A stretch of 64,000 bases of DNA from Spodoptera frugiperda (lineage: Eukaryota; Arthropoda; Insecta; Lepidoptera; Noctuidae): assembly GCF_023101765.2 (NCBI RefSeq), contig NC_064216.1, positions 9,179,545 to 9,243,544 on the forward strand, written 5' to 3'. The notes beneath the pieces are model-generated. The model did no database searches, had not been told where the DNA came from, and saw only the letters and a program-made list of their open reading frames with translations. Both the position numbers and the translations under genes were made by a program. Below are positions 10,859 to 19,854 of this stretch, in pieces (the first letter of the stretch is position 1; the number at the start of each line of letters is the position of its first letter).

Positions 10859-12612
10859 ACTAATAAATATGAGTAATCTATAATAATTTCCCACATCATA
10901 TTTCGAAACTCGACGTAGCTGAAACAGTCTTTACCTTCCCTACTTTCTTTGTCTACACATTTAGTGCCCATGTCCTTAAGTGCCATTACGTAAATACAAT
11001 CAGCATGTATTTAACGGAATTGTATGGCGTCTGCTCCATATTGAGCGAGTTGCAGGCGATAGTGGTTCGACCTTGATTCCTTCTTAAGGAGTTGAAGTGG
11101 CATGAGTCTAAATAATGGCGATATTGTCGCAGTCAAAATAGCTAATGTTATAGAAAATGTATGCAAATGTGGTGCAGATGGATTGTAATCTGTTTTAGAT
11201 TTGTGGTCTTATTTATGGGGGATTGTTAGTCATACGTAAATGTTATTGTTGAGAGTGAAATGTGACCGATAAAGGAAGAAGAAATCACTTTCTTCCAGTA
11301 AAAAATCTGTCAGGTTTATTAAAAGAGCTTTAAAAATACAAAGCAGTTGTTTGATTGAGTTATTAGTATCCGTCTTGTCATAGAAGAAGTATTAGGGAGG
11401 TCATCTACTTCTCTTCCTCTTTTTTTTAAATATTAGATTCGAATCTTGAAATATTAGAGATATTTTTTTTTGTGTTCCAGCTTGTCTTACATCCATTTTG
11501 CAATGGAATGATTGGTAGCTTTTTAGGCATGAAGAGATTTGACTTCAAGATCAAGTTTAAAATCGATACAATACACATTTTCCATATCACTGTCGAAAAG
11601 GAAACTAGCATTTATTTTGAATGCACCCTTACCTCGGCGTATGCATGTAGGTTAGTATTATTTGTGTACATGCCAAATCAACCTGTCGCCAGTCTGCTAT
11701 GAGTTAGTGAGTGGGCCAATGTCTAAATTATGGTTTCTCTATGCATATGTGTCTCGGAGAAAACGCACTCGTTAGCTTGAAGTCACAATTGATTGATGTT
11801 TGAAACTTAATGTATGCGTACCGCGGCGGTATTTGTATGCATTGCTTTTTATGTTTCTTGCTACTATTTTATGTTCTATGTCGGTTATGTTTTCGGTGAA
11901 ATTTTGCTTTAATTGGATAGTTATAAGGTTATTTTCTGAGTAACAGAATTTTAAAATGACATGTCATATTGTCTGATCGACTTTCGTATACAATAATATT
12001 ATAATCAGGTGGCCCGTGCGGTTTATTGCCACCGTCGTGGTAGAAAAATAAGTTAGAACAACTTAATTGTATTTGCCTCTTTATCTGGGGACATCATACT
12101 TGTTATTTTAACGAAATTACATTGCAATACTCTCACTTTTCACCAGTTGTGTTACTTGGATCCATTTAAAGCCTTCACGTGCTGGAACGTGGATCGGATC
12201 GCGAGATACAATGTATGTTCTATGTTGTCTTATATACAAGAGGTTAATAAGTGCTATTGCACTTTTCCACAATTAAATCTAGACTTCACGCTACAAGCCT
12301 CTTAATAACTTAAACCGCTGCCCACTTCAAATTACCATAATAATCATATAATATCAAAAGTGCTAAAGTAAACAGTGAATATTAATATCGTCACCGGTAG
12401 AGGGCAGCACGTTCGATGATAGTCAAGTGTTTGTGTGGCTCGAGTGCAATGGATCGTCGTGTCACACTGTTGTTGGTTTAACTCCTGTTTTTTTTATTTA
12501 GGTACATGTTTAATTTGCTCATACATCCATGATGACTTGTTCTTTAAGATGTATGTTATTGTAAAATTAGCAATGATTTCATGTCCAACATTGTTCTGTT
12601 TAAACTTGTAGA
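10859..12612. other. No gene seen upstream of the LINE
   Basis: AT-rich. Two overlapping frames on opposite strands at 11426-11702 are chance. GTAGAGGGCAGCACG at 12397 faintly resembles an insulator (CTCF) site. Confidence 0.45.
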
Positions 12613-12627
12613 ATAATAAATGTTACC
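12613..12627. repeat. Target-site duplication, 3' side of the R1-clade LINE
   Basis: ATAATAAATGTTACC directly abuts the T run (poly-A tail) of the LINE. It matches 18800-18814 at 14 of 15 positions; the one difference is G versus A. Confidence 0.88.
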
Positions 12628-12931
12628 TTTTTTTTTTTTTTTTTTTTTGAGGGGGAGAATCATCCAATGACTTCTCCCGCCTTGGGTGAGGCGGGAGGGA
12701 GTGTCAGACTCTTACTGACTAAAAACCACCCCGTTCCTTCTCCTGCTTTGAGCCGGAGCCCCGGTAACCTTTTACGTTGTCCGCAGCTCCGGATCAGGCA
12801 TCAGCCCTACTGGGCCCCATCTGTGGTGGTCTGGCTCTTTGAGGCGCGCGCGGAACGCGACGCGCCGTACGCACGGGTCTGGTTCTGGTCGGGCGGCGAG
12901 CTACCCTTGCTCGCCGTCCGCAGACCCGCAC
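12628..12931 (-). other. 3' UTR and poly(A) tail of the R1-clade LINE
   Basis: This follows the ORF2 stop. The last ~170 nt before the tail (12649-12815) are the sequence repeated in the short copies elsewhere in the window: GGAGCTGCGGAC, then GGGGCTCCGGCTC, then TTTTTAGTCAGTAAGAGTCT, then GGCGGGAGAAGTCATTGGAT and the A run (12628-12648). This conserved 3' end is probably what the reverse transcriptase recognises. Confidence 0.85.
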
Positions 12932-15538
12932 TTACGGTGGCCGGAGATCGTCACGCGATCCCCGACGCCCGGAGTGTCTTCTGCGGCGGCTGGGGCGTGA
13001 GGAGGATCGTTCCCTCACGCGCTCCGCCTCCTCCTTAGCTAGCATGACTGCTTCGCAGAAGGAGGAGACGGCGTCCCATTCCCTCTCGCTCCGCATCATG
13101 GCCTGAACCAAAGCCGGACGCGAGAGGTCACCGTCGCCGATCACATCCCTAAGGACACGGCGGTGCTCAGCCCATGCAGGGCACACCGCTACTGTATGCT
13201 CCACCGTGTCCTCCGGGTGATCTACGCAATGCCGACACCCGGGCGTTTCCTCCCGCCGAATCCGAAACAGGAACCTACCGAAACTTCCGTGTCCGGTAAG
13301 CACCTGCGTCAGGCGGTAGGTGAGGACGCCGTGACGCCTCTCTAGCCACTCCTCAAAGAGGGGACTTACCGCTGCTATAACAGCGAGCCCAGCCCTCGGT
13401 TGCGATAGTCGTTGCTTCCATTCCGCCATGAGATCGCGCCGGAGCTCATCCCGCCACGCACTAATCTGGCGCGGCAGTGGACTTTCGCCCCGGCGATGCG
13501 CCTCCGCACGTAAGCTATATACGTGCGCGAGCACTTTCGCCTCCAGATCCCACGGCGGTGATCCCGCAAGGAGGTTAGCCGCCTCCCCGGAGATCGTGCG
13601 GTATCCACGGATCATCCGAATGGCCATGACCCTCTGGGATGAAACCAGCGCACGAGCTGGTCGTCGCCGTAGGTTTGGCGCCCACACCGGGGCCCCATAG
13701 AGGGCCATGGACCGCACAATCCCCGCGTACAACCTCCGGCAGGAGGCGTTTGGTCCCCCGAGGTTGGGTAGGAGCCGCTTTAGGGCAGCCCCCGTCCGTT
13801 CCAACTTGGGAGCCAAACGTCGGAAATGTTCCTCGAATTTCCACCGACTGTCGAGGACGAGTCCCAGGTACTTCATCGTCACCTCGATGCCGACGGAAAC
13901 CCCTCCTGCCATGATCTGGAACCCACCCGGAGGTGGCGCATTCCCGCGGCCATAAAAACACATGGCCTCGGACTTATGAAGCGCCACCTCGAGTCCCAGC
14001 TGCCGGATCCTTTCAACGACTATCGCAACCGCTCTTGTCATCAGGTCGGCCGCCGCCTGGTGCGACCTCCCGTGTGCTAGTACCAGCGTATCGTCAGCGT
14101 AGCAAACCACGCTGACGCCGCTCGGGAGGTCGGTGCGCAGCACCCAGTCGTAGCCTATGTTCCACAGGAGCGGTCCCAGGACCGATCCCTGTGGAACACC
14201 GCGCGACATCTCTCGCCGGTTCCACTCACCTCGGTGACCGGGGTAGATGACGGATCTGTCCGTCAGATAAGCCTCGACTATACGACGGAGATAGGTAGGC
14301 ACCCGATGATATCGTAGTGCCTCCAAAATGCAGCTCCAGGGCAGAGAGTTAAAGGCGTTGGCGATGTCCAAAGACACCGCCACGACGACTCTACCCCTGG
14401 ACACTGCAGACCCCGTCGTAAGGTCCCTCACGCGCATGATGGCGTCCACCGTGGAGCGCCCTCTGCGGAAGCCGAACTGGCCGTCCGCGAGGTCCGGCCC
14501 TGTTCCCGTCAGGTGCGCGACGAGGCGGTTTGAAATTATTCTTTCAAATAGTTTTCCCACCTCGTCGAGTAGCACGATGGGCCGGTACGCGGACGGAGAG
14601 TCCGCAGGGCGCCCTGGCTTCTTCACGAGGACCAGTTTACCCGCCTTCCATGATAGCGGGAACTGGCCCCTCTCCAAACATGCGCTGAAAAGACCAATTA
14701 GTCGAGGCCTGAGAGTCTCCGAAGCCAGGACCCACGCCTTGCCAGGCAATCCGTCGGGTCCCGGGGCGGTGTTCTTGGCGCCCATCCGGCGCACCGCCAC
14801 TCTCAGCTCTGCCTCGGTCACTTCTGGTGGTGTGTCGTCGTCGTCGTCGCTGTGGCCCGCATCGGGCACCGCAGGGGGCGGAGTCATGCACGGAGGGATG
14901 TAGCCCCTCTGTGATTGGGGGAACAAGGTGGTGACCACCTCCTCTACAACCTCTGGCCGGAGACTCTGTGTCAGCGGGGGAGCCTGTGTGCGGAGCTTGT
15001 CACGCACCATTAGGTAGGGGCGTCCCCACGGGTCTCTGTCCAGAGTCTCCAGCATCTCCTGGCGGGCCTGGTTTTTGGCCCGCCGGATTTCCGTTTTTAG
15101 GGCGTCTTTCGCCGCCTTGTACCCCTCATATAACTCCGCCTCTCTAGCTTCCGCGTCCGGTGGACGGATACGAAGCCTGCGGTGCCTAGTGTACTGGCGT
15201 CGCGCAGCAACACACGCACTGCGCAGAGCAGCCAGCTCTTGCGACCACCAGTACATCTGGCGCTTCCGCTGTCCTGGACGGACCCGGGGCATCGCCACGT
15301 CACAAATCCTGTACATGGCGTCCTGGAGCCACCGTGCCTCCTCGTTAATGTCGGCAGGCCTGTCCGGTGGTATCACCCAGGCCTGCACGATGGCGGCTTC
15401 CAGGAATAGCTCCCGGTCCAGTTGCCTCAGCGCCCAACGCGGGCCACATGGGGCCTGTCTGACCGGTGGGTCCGCGGACTCAGCGGAAACATCGAACCGG
15501 ATGTACCGGTGATCGGAATATGTCTCCACCTCCTCCAT
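12932..15538 (-). CDS. ORF2 main part: LINE reverse transcriptase with C-terminal CCHC
   Basis: This enzyme copies LINE RNA into DNA at the nicked target. In 868 residues I see the end of the endonuclease (S8-D9-H10), a linker, and the reverse transcriptase from about residue 245 (PGPDGLPGKAW near 259; AYRPIVLLD near 317; motif A SLDIANAFNSLPW near 389; motif B RGVPQGSVLGP 446-456; motif C CYADD with YADD at 480-483; MKYLGL near 555). A CCHC (C768, C771, H781, C786) lies before a basic Arg/Ser-rich tail. The listed ATG (15538) is an internal Met; the true protein begins in the upstream endonuclease frame. Joined, ORF2 would be about 1065 codons, the normal R1-clade size. The long plus-strand frames here (14328-14903 and others) are shadows of this GC-rich gene. 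Confidence 0.95.
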   Translation of the reverse strand: MEEVETYSDHRYIRFDVSAESADPPVRQAPCGPRWALRQLDRELFLEAAIVQAWVIPPDRPADINEEARWLQDAMYRICDVAMPRVRPGQRKRQMYWWSQELAALRSACVAARRQYTRHRRLRIRPPDAEAREAELYEGYKAAKDALKTEIRRAKNQARQEMLETLDRDPWGRPYLMVRDKLRTQAPPLTQSLRPEVVEEVVTTLFPQSQRGYIPPCMTPPPAVPDAGHSDDDDDTPPEVTEAELRVAVRRMGAKNTAPGPDGLPGKAWVLASETLRPRLIGLFSACLERGQFPLSWKAGKLVLVKKPGRPADSPSAYRPIVLLDEVGKLFERIISNRLVAHLTGTGPDLADGQFGFRRGRSTVDAIMRVRDLTTGSAVSRGRVVVAVSLDIANAFNSLPWSCILEALRYHRVPTYLRRIVEAYLTDRSVIYPGHRGEWNRREMSRGVPQGSVLGPLLWNIGYDWVLRTDLPSGVSVVCYADDTLVLAHGRSHQAAADLMTRAVAIVVERIRQLGLEVALHKSEAMCFYGRGNAPPPGGFQIMAGGVSVGIEVTMKYLGLVLDSRWKFEEHFRRLAPKLERTGAALKRLLPNLGGPNASCRRLYAGIVRSMALYGAPVWAPNLRRRPARALVSSQRVMAIRMIRGYRTISGEAANLLAGSPPWDLEAKVLAHVYSLRAEAHRRGESPLPRQISAWRDELRRDLMAEWKQRLSQPRAGLAVIAAVSPLFEEWLERRHGVLTYRLTQVLTGHGSFGRFLFRIRREETPGCRHCVDHPEDTVEHTVAVCPAWAEHRRVLRDVIGDGDLSRPALVQAMMRSEREWDAVSSFCEAVMLAKEEAERVRERSSSRPSRRRRHSGRRGSRDDLRPP

Positions 15539-16127
15539 GACACACCAGTCGACGACACGCGGTGACAGAGCGGGGCTCGCGAACGAAATATCGATTCACA
15601 ACCGATTCACCCTGCATCCGCACACACGTGGGGACAGAACCCCGGTTCAGGACGACTAGGCCTGTCTCCAGAGCCCAGTCTTCCACCATCCTACCCCGCG
15701 TGTCAGTGATCCGGGAACCCCAAGCCAGATTCTTGGCATTGAAGTCCCCGAGGACGAGCACGGGGAGGGAACGGAACCCGACGACGACGTCAACCAACTC
15801 CCTCAGGGAGTTGTGGAACTCGGCGAGAGTTCGGTTCGGAGAGAAATACACGCCCACCACAGCGATCTCTCCGAACCGTGCTGCGACACAACCCCGGCCT
15901 CTTAGAGCACCCTCAAGAGTCGGGGTACCGGCGGCGGCCGACGAGATGATGGTCACCGAGCCGTCCAAGTCCGCCACCCAGTGATCCCTGGGCGGGACGA
16001 AATAGGGCTCGGAGACCACGGCGATATTAATCGACCACTGCGCCATGCTCTGGAGTAGTAGGTCCTGAGCGGCAGCGCAGTGGTTGATGTTCGCCTGGAG
16101 GAGACGTAATGGAGTCACTATTGACAA
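15480..16127 (-). CDS. ORF2 N-terminal part: APE-type endonuclease, frameshifted
   Basis: This is the target-nicking endonuclease of the LINE (exonuclease-endonuclease-phosphatase fold). Visible catalytic landmarks are the N in QANIN (residue 13), E40 in SEPY, Y94 in VYFSPN, and D128/N130 in GDFNAK. The remaining S-D-H triad lies in the next frame (YSDHRY at the start of the RT ORF). About 15595 an extra base throws the frame off: beyond it this ORF runs about 40 residues out of frame, while the correct reading continues into the 12932-15538 ORF. No ATG sits at the expected start; the codon at 16127 is TTG, and the ORF overlaps ORF1's stop. ORF2 may therefore be made by a recoding or reinitiation event, as in other R1-clade elements with overlapping ORFs. 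Confidence 0.88.
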   Translation of the reverse strand: MSIVTPLRLLQANINHCAAAQDLLLQSMAQWSINIAVVSEPYFVPPRDHWVADLDGSVTIISSAAAGTPTLEGALRGRGCVAARFGEIAVVGVYFSPNRTLAEFHNSLRELVDVVVGFRSLPVLVLGDFNAKNLAWGSRITDTRGRMVEDWALETGLVVLNRGSVPTCVRMQGESVVNRYFVREPRSVTACRRLVCHGGGGDIFRSPVHPVRCFR

Positions 16128-16993
16128 TCCATCACGACCTCCTCGGCGGCATTACAGCCGGCAGCGGCCGCGGCGACAGCAGCAGTAGGGGAAGCGGTTG
16201 CTACTGCAGTGGCGGCGGCGGGAACGACGGGGGTGGCGGAGGGCCTAGCCTTGCCCCTGGTTTTGGCAGGAGGGGAGCAGATTCTGCTCCCGGCCCGGTG
16301 ATTGGCCGGCTTACCAACTGTCGCGCATGCTTGACAGTGTAGCGGGGCGGAGCACGAGCCGGCCCTGTGACCGGGCTGACCGCAGCGGAAGCAGCAGTCA
16401 CTGCGGTCCACCTCTGAGGTGCACTTAACGCTCACGTGGTGACCCACGTGGCAGCGGTAACACCTCATAGGCCGAGGCTCGAGCAGTTTGACCTGCGCCG
16501 AGACCCAGCCCACCAGGAGCCTTCGACCCTCCTTTATTTTCTTGGCTGCTAAGACGGGGCAGCTCACGACAACCGTTCGTAGCCCCGAATTGTCTGCACG
16601 GATGGTGCCTGCCTTCACCTGGTCTGCAGGGCACCCTCCCATCCTGGCTACAGCAGCCACTATCTCCTCCGCCGTTACGGAGTCGTCCAGGCCCAATATG
16701 CGTAAGTCTAGGCACTTGGTGGGCCTGGACACGCGAGCCTCGTCCGTCCCGAGACACGCCCTGAGCCTTTCGGCAAGAGCGTCAGCGGATGGACCGCTGG
16801 CCGCGCCGGGGACCTCCAGTAGGCGGGCTCCAGTCGCCGTGACTTTCATAGAAAACCCGTCTGGGGCCCCGTACTCCGCAGGATTTACCGCCGCCTTCAG
16901 TTTGGCGAGGACGTCGCCGTACGTGACGCCCCTTTTAACCGCGTCGGGCTGTAGAGTTATTACTACCGCCGCGGTTTTAGGAGCGACAAGCAT
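16118..16993 (-). CDS. ORF1 (gag-like), C-terminal part with three CCHC zinc knuckles
   Basis: This is the nucleic-acid-binding end of ORF1. The frame is open upstream of the listed ATG to about 17134, with a very basic Lys/Arg/Gln stretch, so 16993 is only an internal Met. A second one-base deletion in the G run 17135-17138 separates it from the middle segment (17135-17356), which reads in a third frame. Residues 178-239 hold three knuckles: CYRC...H...C (178-191), C201-x2-C204...H209...C214, and C220-x2-C223...H232...C239. Three successive knuckles at the ORF1 C terminus are usual for the R1 and Jockey groups. An Ala-rich tail follows. The TAG stop (16118-16120) overlaps the start of ORF2 by 10 bases. 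With both frames corrected, ORF1 would span about 690 codons from the ATG at 18197. Confidence 0.88.
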   Translation of the reverse strand: MLVAPKTAAVVITLQPDAVKRGVTYGDVLAKLKAAVNPAEYGAPDGFSMKVTATGARLLEVPGAASGPSADALAERLRACLGTDEARVSRPTKCLDLRILGLDDSVTAEEIVAAVARMGGCPADQVKAGTIRADNSGLRTVVVSCPVLAAKKIKEGRRLLVGWVSAQVKLLEPRPMRCYRCHVGHHVSVKCTSEVDRSDCCFRCGQPGHRAGSCSAPLHCQACATVGKPANHRAGSRICSPPAKTRGKARPSATPVVPAAATAVATASPTAAVAAAAAGCNAAEEVVMDCQ

Positions 16994-17351
16994 TGCCGCA
17001 GCGCGCTTCTCCTTGCGCCGCTGCTGCCGCCGCTGCCGCTGTTCCTTTTTCCGGCGCTTTCGCCCCTCTTTGGCGGCCTTCTTAGCCTCTCCAACTACCT
17101 GCCATTCGCCGCCATCAACAAGAAAATCCGAACCGGGGTAGGCTCTACTCCGGTTGGGGCAACAGCTGGCTGACTCACTGTGCCCCTGCGCCTACGACCT
17201 TTCGGCGCCTTGGCAGCCGGTGCAGCTGGAGCCTGCGCTGGCGAGGCTACCAGCTCTCTCGCCGGCGGTTGCCCTTGAGCAGAGCGGCTTGACTGACCAG
17301 AATTGGTCGCCGCTGCAGCTGCAAAGGATTTTGGTGCTGTTTGACTCGCTG

Positions 17352-18281
17352 CTAGTGGGGGCGGAGGATCCTGCCCTCCAGCACGTCAAACCGTTGCTGG
17401 AACGCAGCCATTTCCCGCCGCACTAGGCCGATCATGTCAGCCTCCGTTGACTGTGAAGGCTGGCCTCGACCTCCGCGAGCAGCGGCGAGCTCGGCCTTAG
17501 CCGACCGAAGCTCGGCCTCCATAGCCGCATTGGAGGCTGTCAACCGGGCCATCTCCCGCCGCATCTCCCCCAGCTCTTTTTGTAAAGCGGTCATCTGCCG
17601 CCCTGCTGCTAAAGGCGCCCCGTTTTGCCGAGCGGCCTTCATGATAGTAGCCTTCGCGTGTCTCAGCACTCCGTTTCGGGCGTTCTGGGACTTCTGTCCA
17701 GCCACCATACGGAGTGCCTCCATAACCGCCTTGCGAAGGCTAACCTCGCCAGTGACATCAACATTCTGGCCTACTGAGCCCTCGCCACCAGACACCTCCA
17801 TTTCAGAGGAGTCGGCTTCCGTTGGTTCGGCCTGAGTAGTGGGTACCAGCCTTTCACTGCCCTTTCTTTTACCCCTTCCCCGCGAAGCCGTAGGGATCTT
17901 AGAGGCTGGGGCCTCCTGCTCGTTGGAGGACGGCCCTCGACCCTCCTCCAACCTGGGACGTTTAAACGTCCCCCTTTTCGGGCGCTGCGAGCTCACGCTG
18001 CGCAGTGAGCAAGCGCCAGATGCGGATGAGGTATCGGACTCAGAGCCCGACACCCTCCGACTTGGGGCCCGTACGGGCCCAAGGGAAACAGAGCCACTCC
18101 GGCTCTCTCCAGCAACAGCAAGCGAGCTGAGCTCACTTGCCCTCTCCTCCTCATTCGATGGTGGTTTTAAAAAGGTTTTATTTTTTAACTTCTCCATATA
18201 AGTCCCACGAGTATGGGGGAAATAAACGGTCCGCCCAGGCAGTGCCCCCTGTACCTGGGTAAGTGTACATTTAGTACTCAA
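17352..18281 (-). CDS. ORF1 (gag-like), N-terminal part, frameshifted
   Basis: This is the first part of the LINE's ORF1, an RNA-binding structural protein that forms the ribonucleoprotein with the element's RNA. The open frame reaches 18281, but the codon there is TTG right after an in-frame TAG. The first ATG is at 18197 (MEKLKNKTF), and I take that as the real start. Visible parts: a Ser/Arg-rich, low-complexity region (residues 50-110 of the 309), a basic cluster (RGRGKRKGS, about 134-142) that could serve as a nuclear signal, and a probable coiled coil (about 230-270). The frame ends in TAG at 17352-17354 just after a run of five G (17357-17361). One missing base there would restore the frame into the Ala/Pro-rich stretch that follows, so the stop is a decay event and not the natural end. 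Confidence 0.85.
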   Translation of the reverse strand: MSTKCTLTQVQGALPGRTVYFPHTRGTYMEKLKNKTFLKPPSNEEERASELSSLAVAGESRSGSVSLGPVRAPSRRVSGSESDTSSASGACSLRSVSSQRPKRGTFKRPRLEEGRGPSSNEQEAPASKIPTASRGRGKRKGSERLVPTTQAEPTEADSSEMEVSGGEGSVGQNVDVTGEVSLRKAVMEALRMVAGQKSQNARNGVLRHAKATIMKAARQNGAPLAAGRQMTALQKELGEMRREMARLTASNAAMEAELRSAKAELAAARGGRGQPSQSTEADMIGLVRREMAAFQQRFDVLEGRILRPH

Positions 18282-18799
18282 CTAGAGGGTCCACCGGTCC
18301 CCTAGCTGGGGGTGCGCTCGCGACTGACTCTACTCCTCAGCCATGCATACCCTCGCCGCGCACCAGAACTTGGTATTGGAGGAATTTTTTATAGAGGTTA
18401 TCTTCCTCGCGGTCCAGGCGACCAAGCCAAGACCGTCGTCCCGTTCCAAGTCATGCAACCATGAACTCTTCCCGGATTACGACTTCGACGGCTGCAGTCG
18501 GGGCACTACTTGTGTCCCGATGCTACTCGTTGGCAGGGTGAGTGCACAACGAGCACCGCCCTTGTTTCTCCGCCACGTTCTCTGCTAAACTCAGAGAAAC
18601 GGGCGGAAAAACGACCCCACGGAAGCACAGGCCTCGTGCCAACACAAAGCCCGCCGCCTCCAGAACCCATCCTGGGTTCGCCCGCCCCGTCCAGAAGTTA
18701 GCTACGGGCAATAGCCACTCCAACCCTATCACTCCCGTTAGGGAGACTATCACCCGTACCCAGGGTGCACCACGGGGAGGTCTTCTGGCGCCGCACCCC
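18198..18799 (-). other. 5' leader of the R1-clade LINE
   Basis: This is the stretch between the duplication-defined 5' end and the first ATG of ORF1 (18197). R1-clade elements carry an internal promoter in their leader. I see no TATA-like box and cannot point to the initiator. The long frames on the plus strand here are shadows. Confidence 0.6.
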
Positions 18800-18814
18800 A
18801 TAATAAATATTACC
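18800..18814. repeat. Target-site duplication, 5' side of the R1-clade LINE
   Basis: ATAATAAATATTACC is the partner of 12613-12627 and marks the 5' end of the element. It lies about 20 bases from a left-truncated copy of the inverted-repeat MITE that starts near 18832. Confidence 0.88.
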
Positions 18815-18831
18815 TACATTGACATTATGAA

Positions 18832-19042
18832 TCTCTACTATAGTTTCGATTCACAGAGGGACTCTTCATTATGTGTGCCTACTGTTGAGTAGGCTGCGCA
18901 ACGTTGCCGAGTCTGCGGACGCTGCTCATGATGAAGAGTCCCTCTGTTACTCGAAAAAAAAAAGTAGAGGTTTTCTCCGTTAATTTACGTGAGCAAACCG
19001 TGATTTTTTAGTAAATTTTGTATGTTTCACGATAGTTATAGA
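18832..19042. mobile_element. Inverted-repeat MITE, left arm truncated, next to the R1-clade LINE
   Basis: The arms are CACAGAGGGACTCTTCAT and ATGAAGAGTCCCTCTGT, with ACGCTGCTCATGATGAAG and GCAAACCGTGATTTTTTAGT at the right. An A run interrupts the right arm. The left end is lost close to the LINE's target-site duplication. Confidence 0.75.
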
Positions 19043-19436
19043 TGTGTGCCTTAGTTGACTCTTACATGCCCGTGTGAAGAGTAGGGGTAGTAAATGGTGA
19101 CAAAAATGTTTTCTATTCTACCAACTACTAGGGTTGATATTACACGCACATTTTAAATAAAAAAACCTTATATTAAACATTTAATTAGCGCTCCAATTAA
19201 GCCAAGAAATAACTATTACCTGGCCTAGCTATGCAAATCTGAACGACCAGTTAGTTGGCTATAAATAACAAAGTTTTGATTAGAAAATCATTTATATCAG
19301 CATGTATATTCATATGTACATTCATTATGAATATCTGATGTGTTCCAGCCGATACATGTATTATTGATGTGCTGGCTACGAAAGTAGATCGGCTTAATGA
19401 AATGTTTCTTTAATGAACTTCTAGGTGGGTTGACTT

Positions 19437-19591
19437 ATCCAGAGCTGTGGTCTACCTAGCGGGTTTACCGGGGCTCCGGCTCGAAAGGTAGGAGTAGGAA
19501 CGGGGTGGTTTTTAGTCAGTAAGAGTCTGGCACTCCCTCTTGCCTCGCCCAAGGCGGGAGAAGTCGTTGGATCATTTTCTCCTCTTAAAAA
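19437..19591 (+). mobile_element. Short LINE-tail retroposon copy with perfect target-site duplication
   Basis: A 155-bp copy that starts at ATCCAGAGCTGTGG and ends in TCCTCTTAAAAA. It is flanked by a perfect 14-bp duplication, AGGTGGGTTGACTT, at 19423-19436 and 19592-19605. This proves that the ~150-bp unit inserted by itself at this site. Confidence 0.9.
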
Positions 19592-19709
19592 AGGTGGGTT
19601 GACTTTTGTTTTTAAACCCAATCATTTATTTTATTGAATATTAATTCACATTACGACTTACGGCTTACTTACCTGCACTATTGTAGAATTTTTGTAAGGA
19701 ATATTTTAT

Positions 19710-19836
19710 CCAATGATTTCTGCTGGGTCAGGCGAAAGGAAGTGTCAGACTCCTACTGACTAAATACCACCTTGTTCTAACTCCTGCTTTGAGTCGGAGC
19801 CCCAGTAACTCCTTAGGTTGTCCGTCGCTCTGGATT
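19710..19836 (-). repeat. LINE-tail repeat copy, diverged
   Basis: AGTGTCAGACTCCTACTGAC, then GTCGGAGCCCCAGTAAC and TTGTCCGTCGCTCTGG match the tail on the minus strand. No T run or duplication is visible. Confidence 0.68.
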
Positions 19837-19854
19837 TAATGAGCAATTTCACTA

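Larger units (their letters stand above)
12628..18799 (-). mobile_element. Full-length R1-clade non-LTR retrotransposon (LINE)
   Basis: A complete LINE copy read on the minus strand: 5' leader (18799 to about 18198), ORF1 (gag-like), ORF2 (endonuclease plus reverse transcriptase), a 3' UTR of about 280 nt and a poly(A) tail seen as 21 T at 12628-12648. It is much more GC-rich than the surrounding DNA. A 15-bp duplication with one mismatch flanks it (12613-12627 and 18800-18814), which fixes both ends and shows that the insertion is full length. ORF2 wording such as LRLLQANINHC, SEPY, GDFNAK and a C-terminal CCHC is what I know from the R1 clade. Many R1-clade members are site-specific, but this one sits in anonymous AT-rich DNA. 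Three one-base frameshifts (about 15595, 17135-17138, 17357-17361) make this copy non-autonomous, while the rest of the reading frames is intact, so it is a fairly young copy. Confidence 0.93.

Noticed and set aside
12390..12415. CTCF-like insulator site
   Set aside because: Only a loose match (GTAGAGGGCAGCACG); not enough to call without binding data.
12667..13038. 123-codon plus-strand ORF over the LINE's 3' end
   Set aside because: It is antisense to the ORF2 C terminus and 3' UTR and has no domain.
14328..14903. 191-codon plus-strand ORF inside the LINE
   Set aside because: It is the antisense shadow of the GC-rich ORF2; the minus-strand frame has clear RT motifs.
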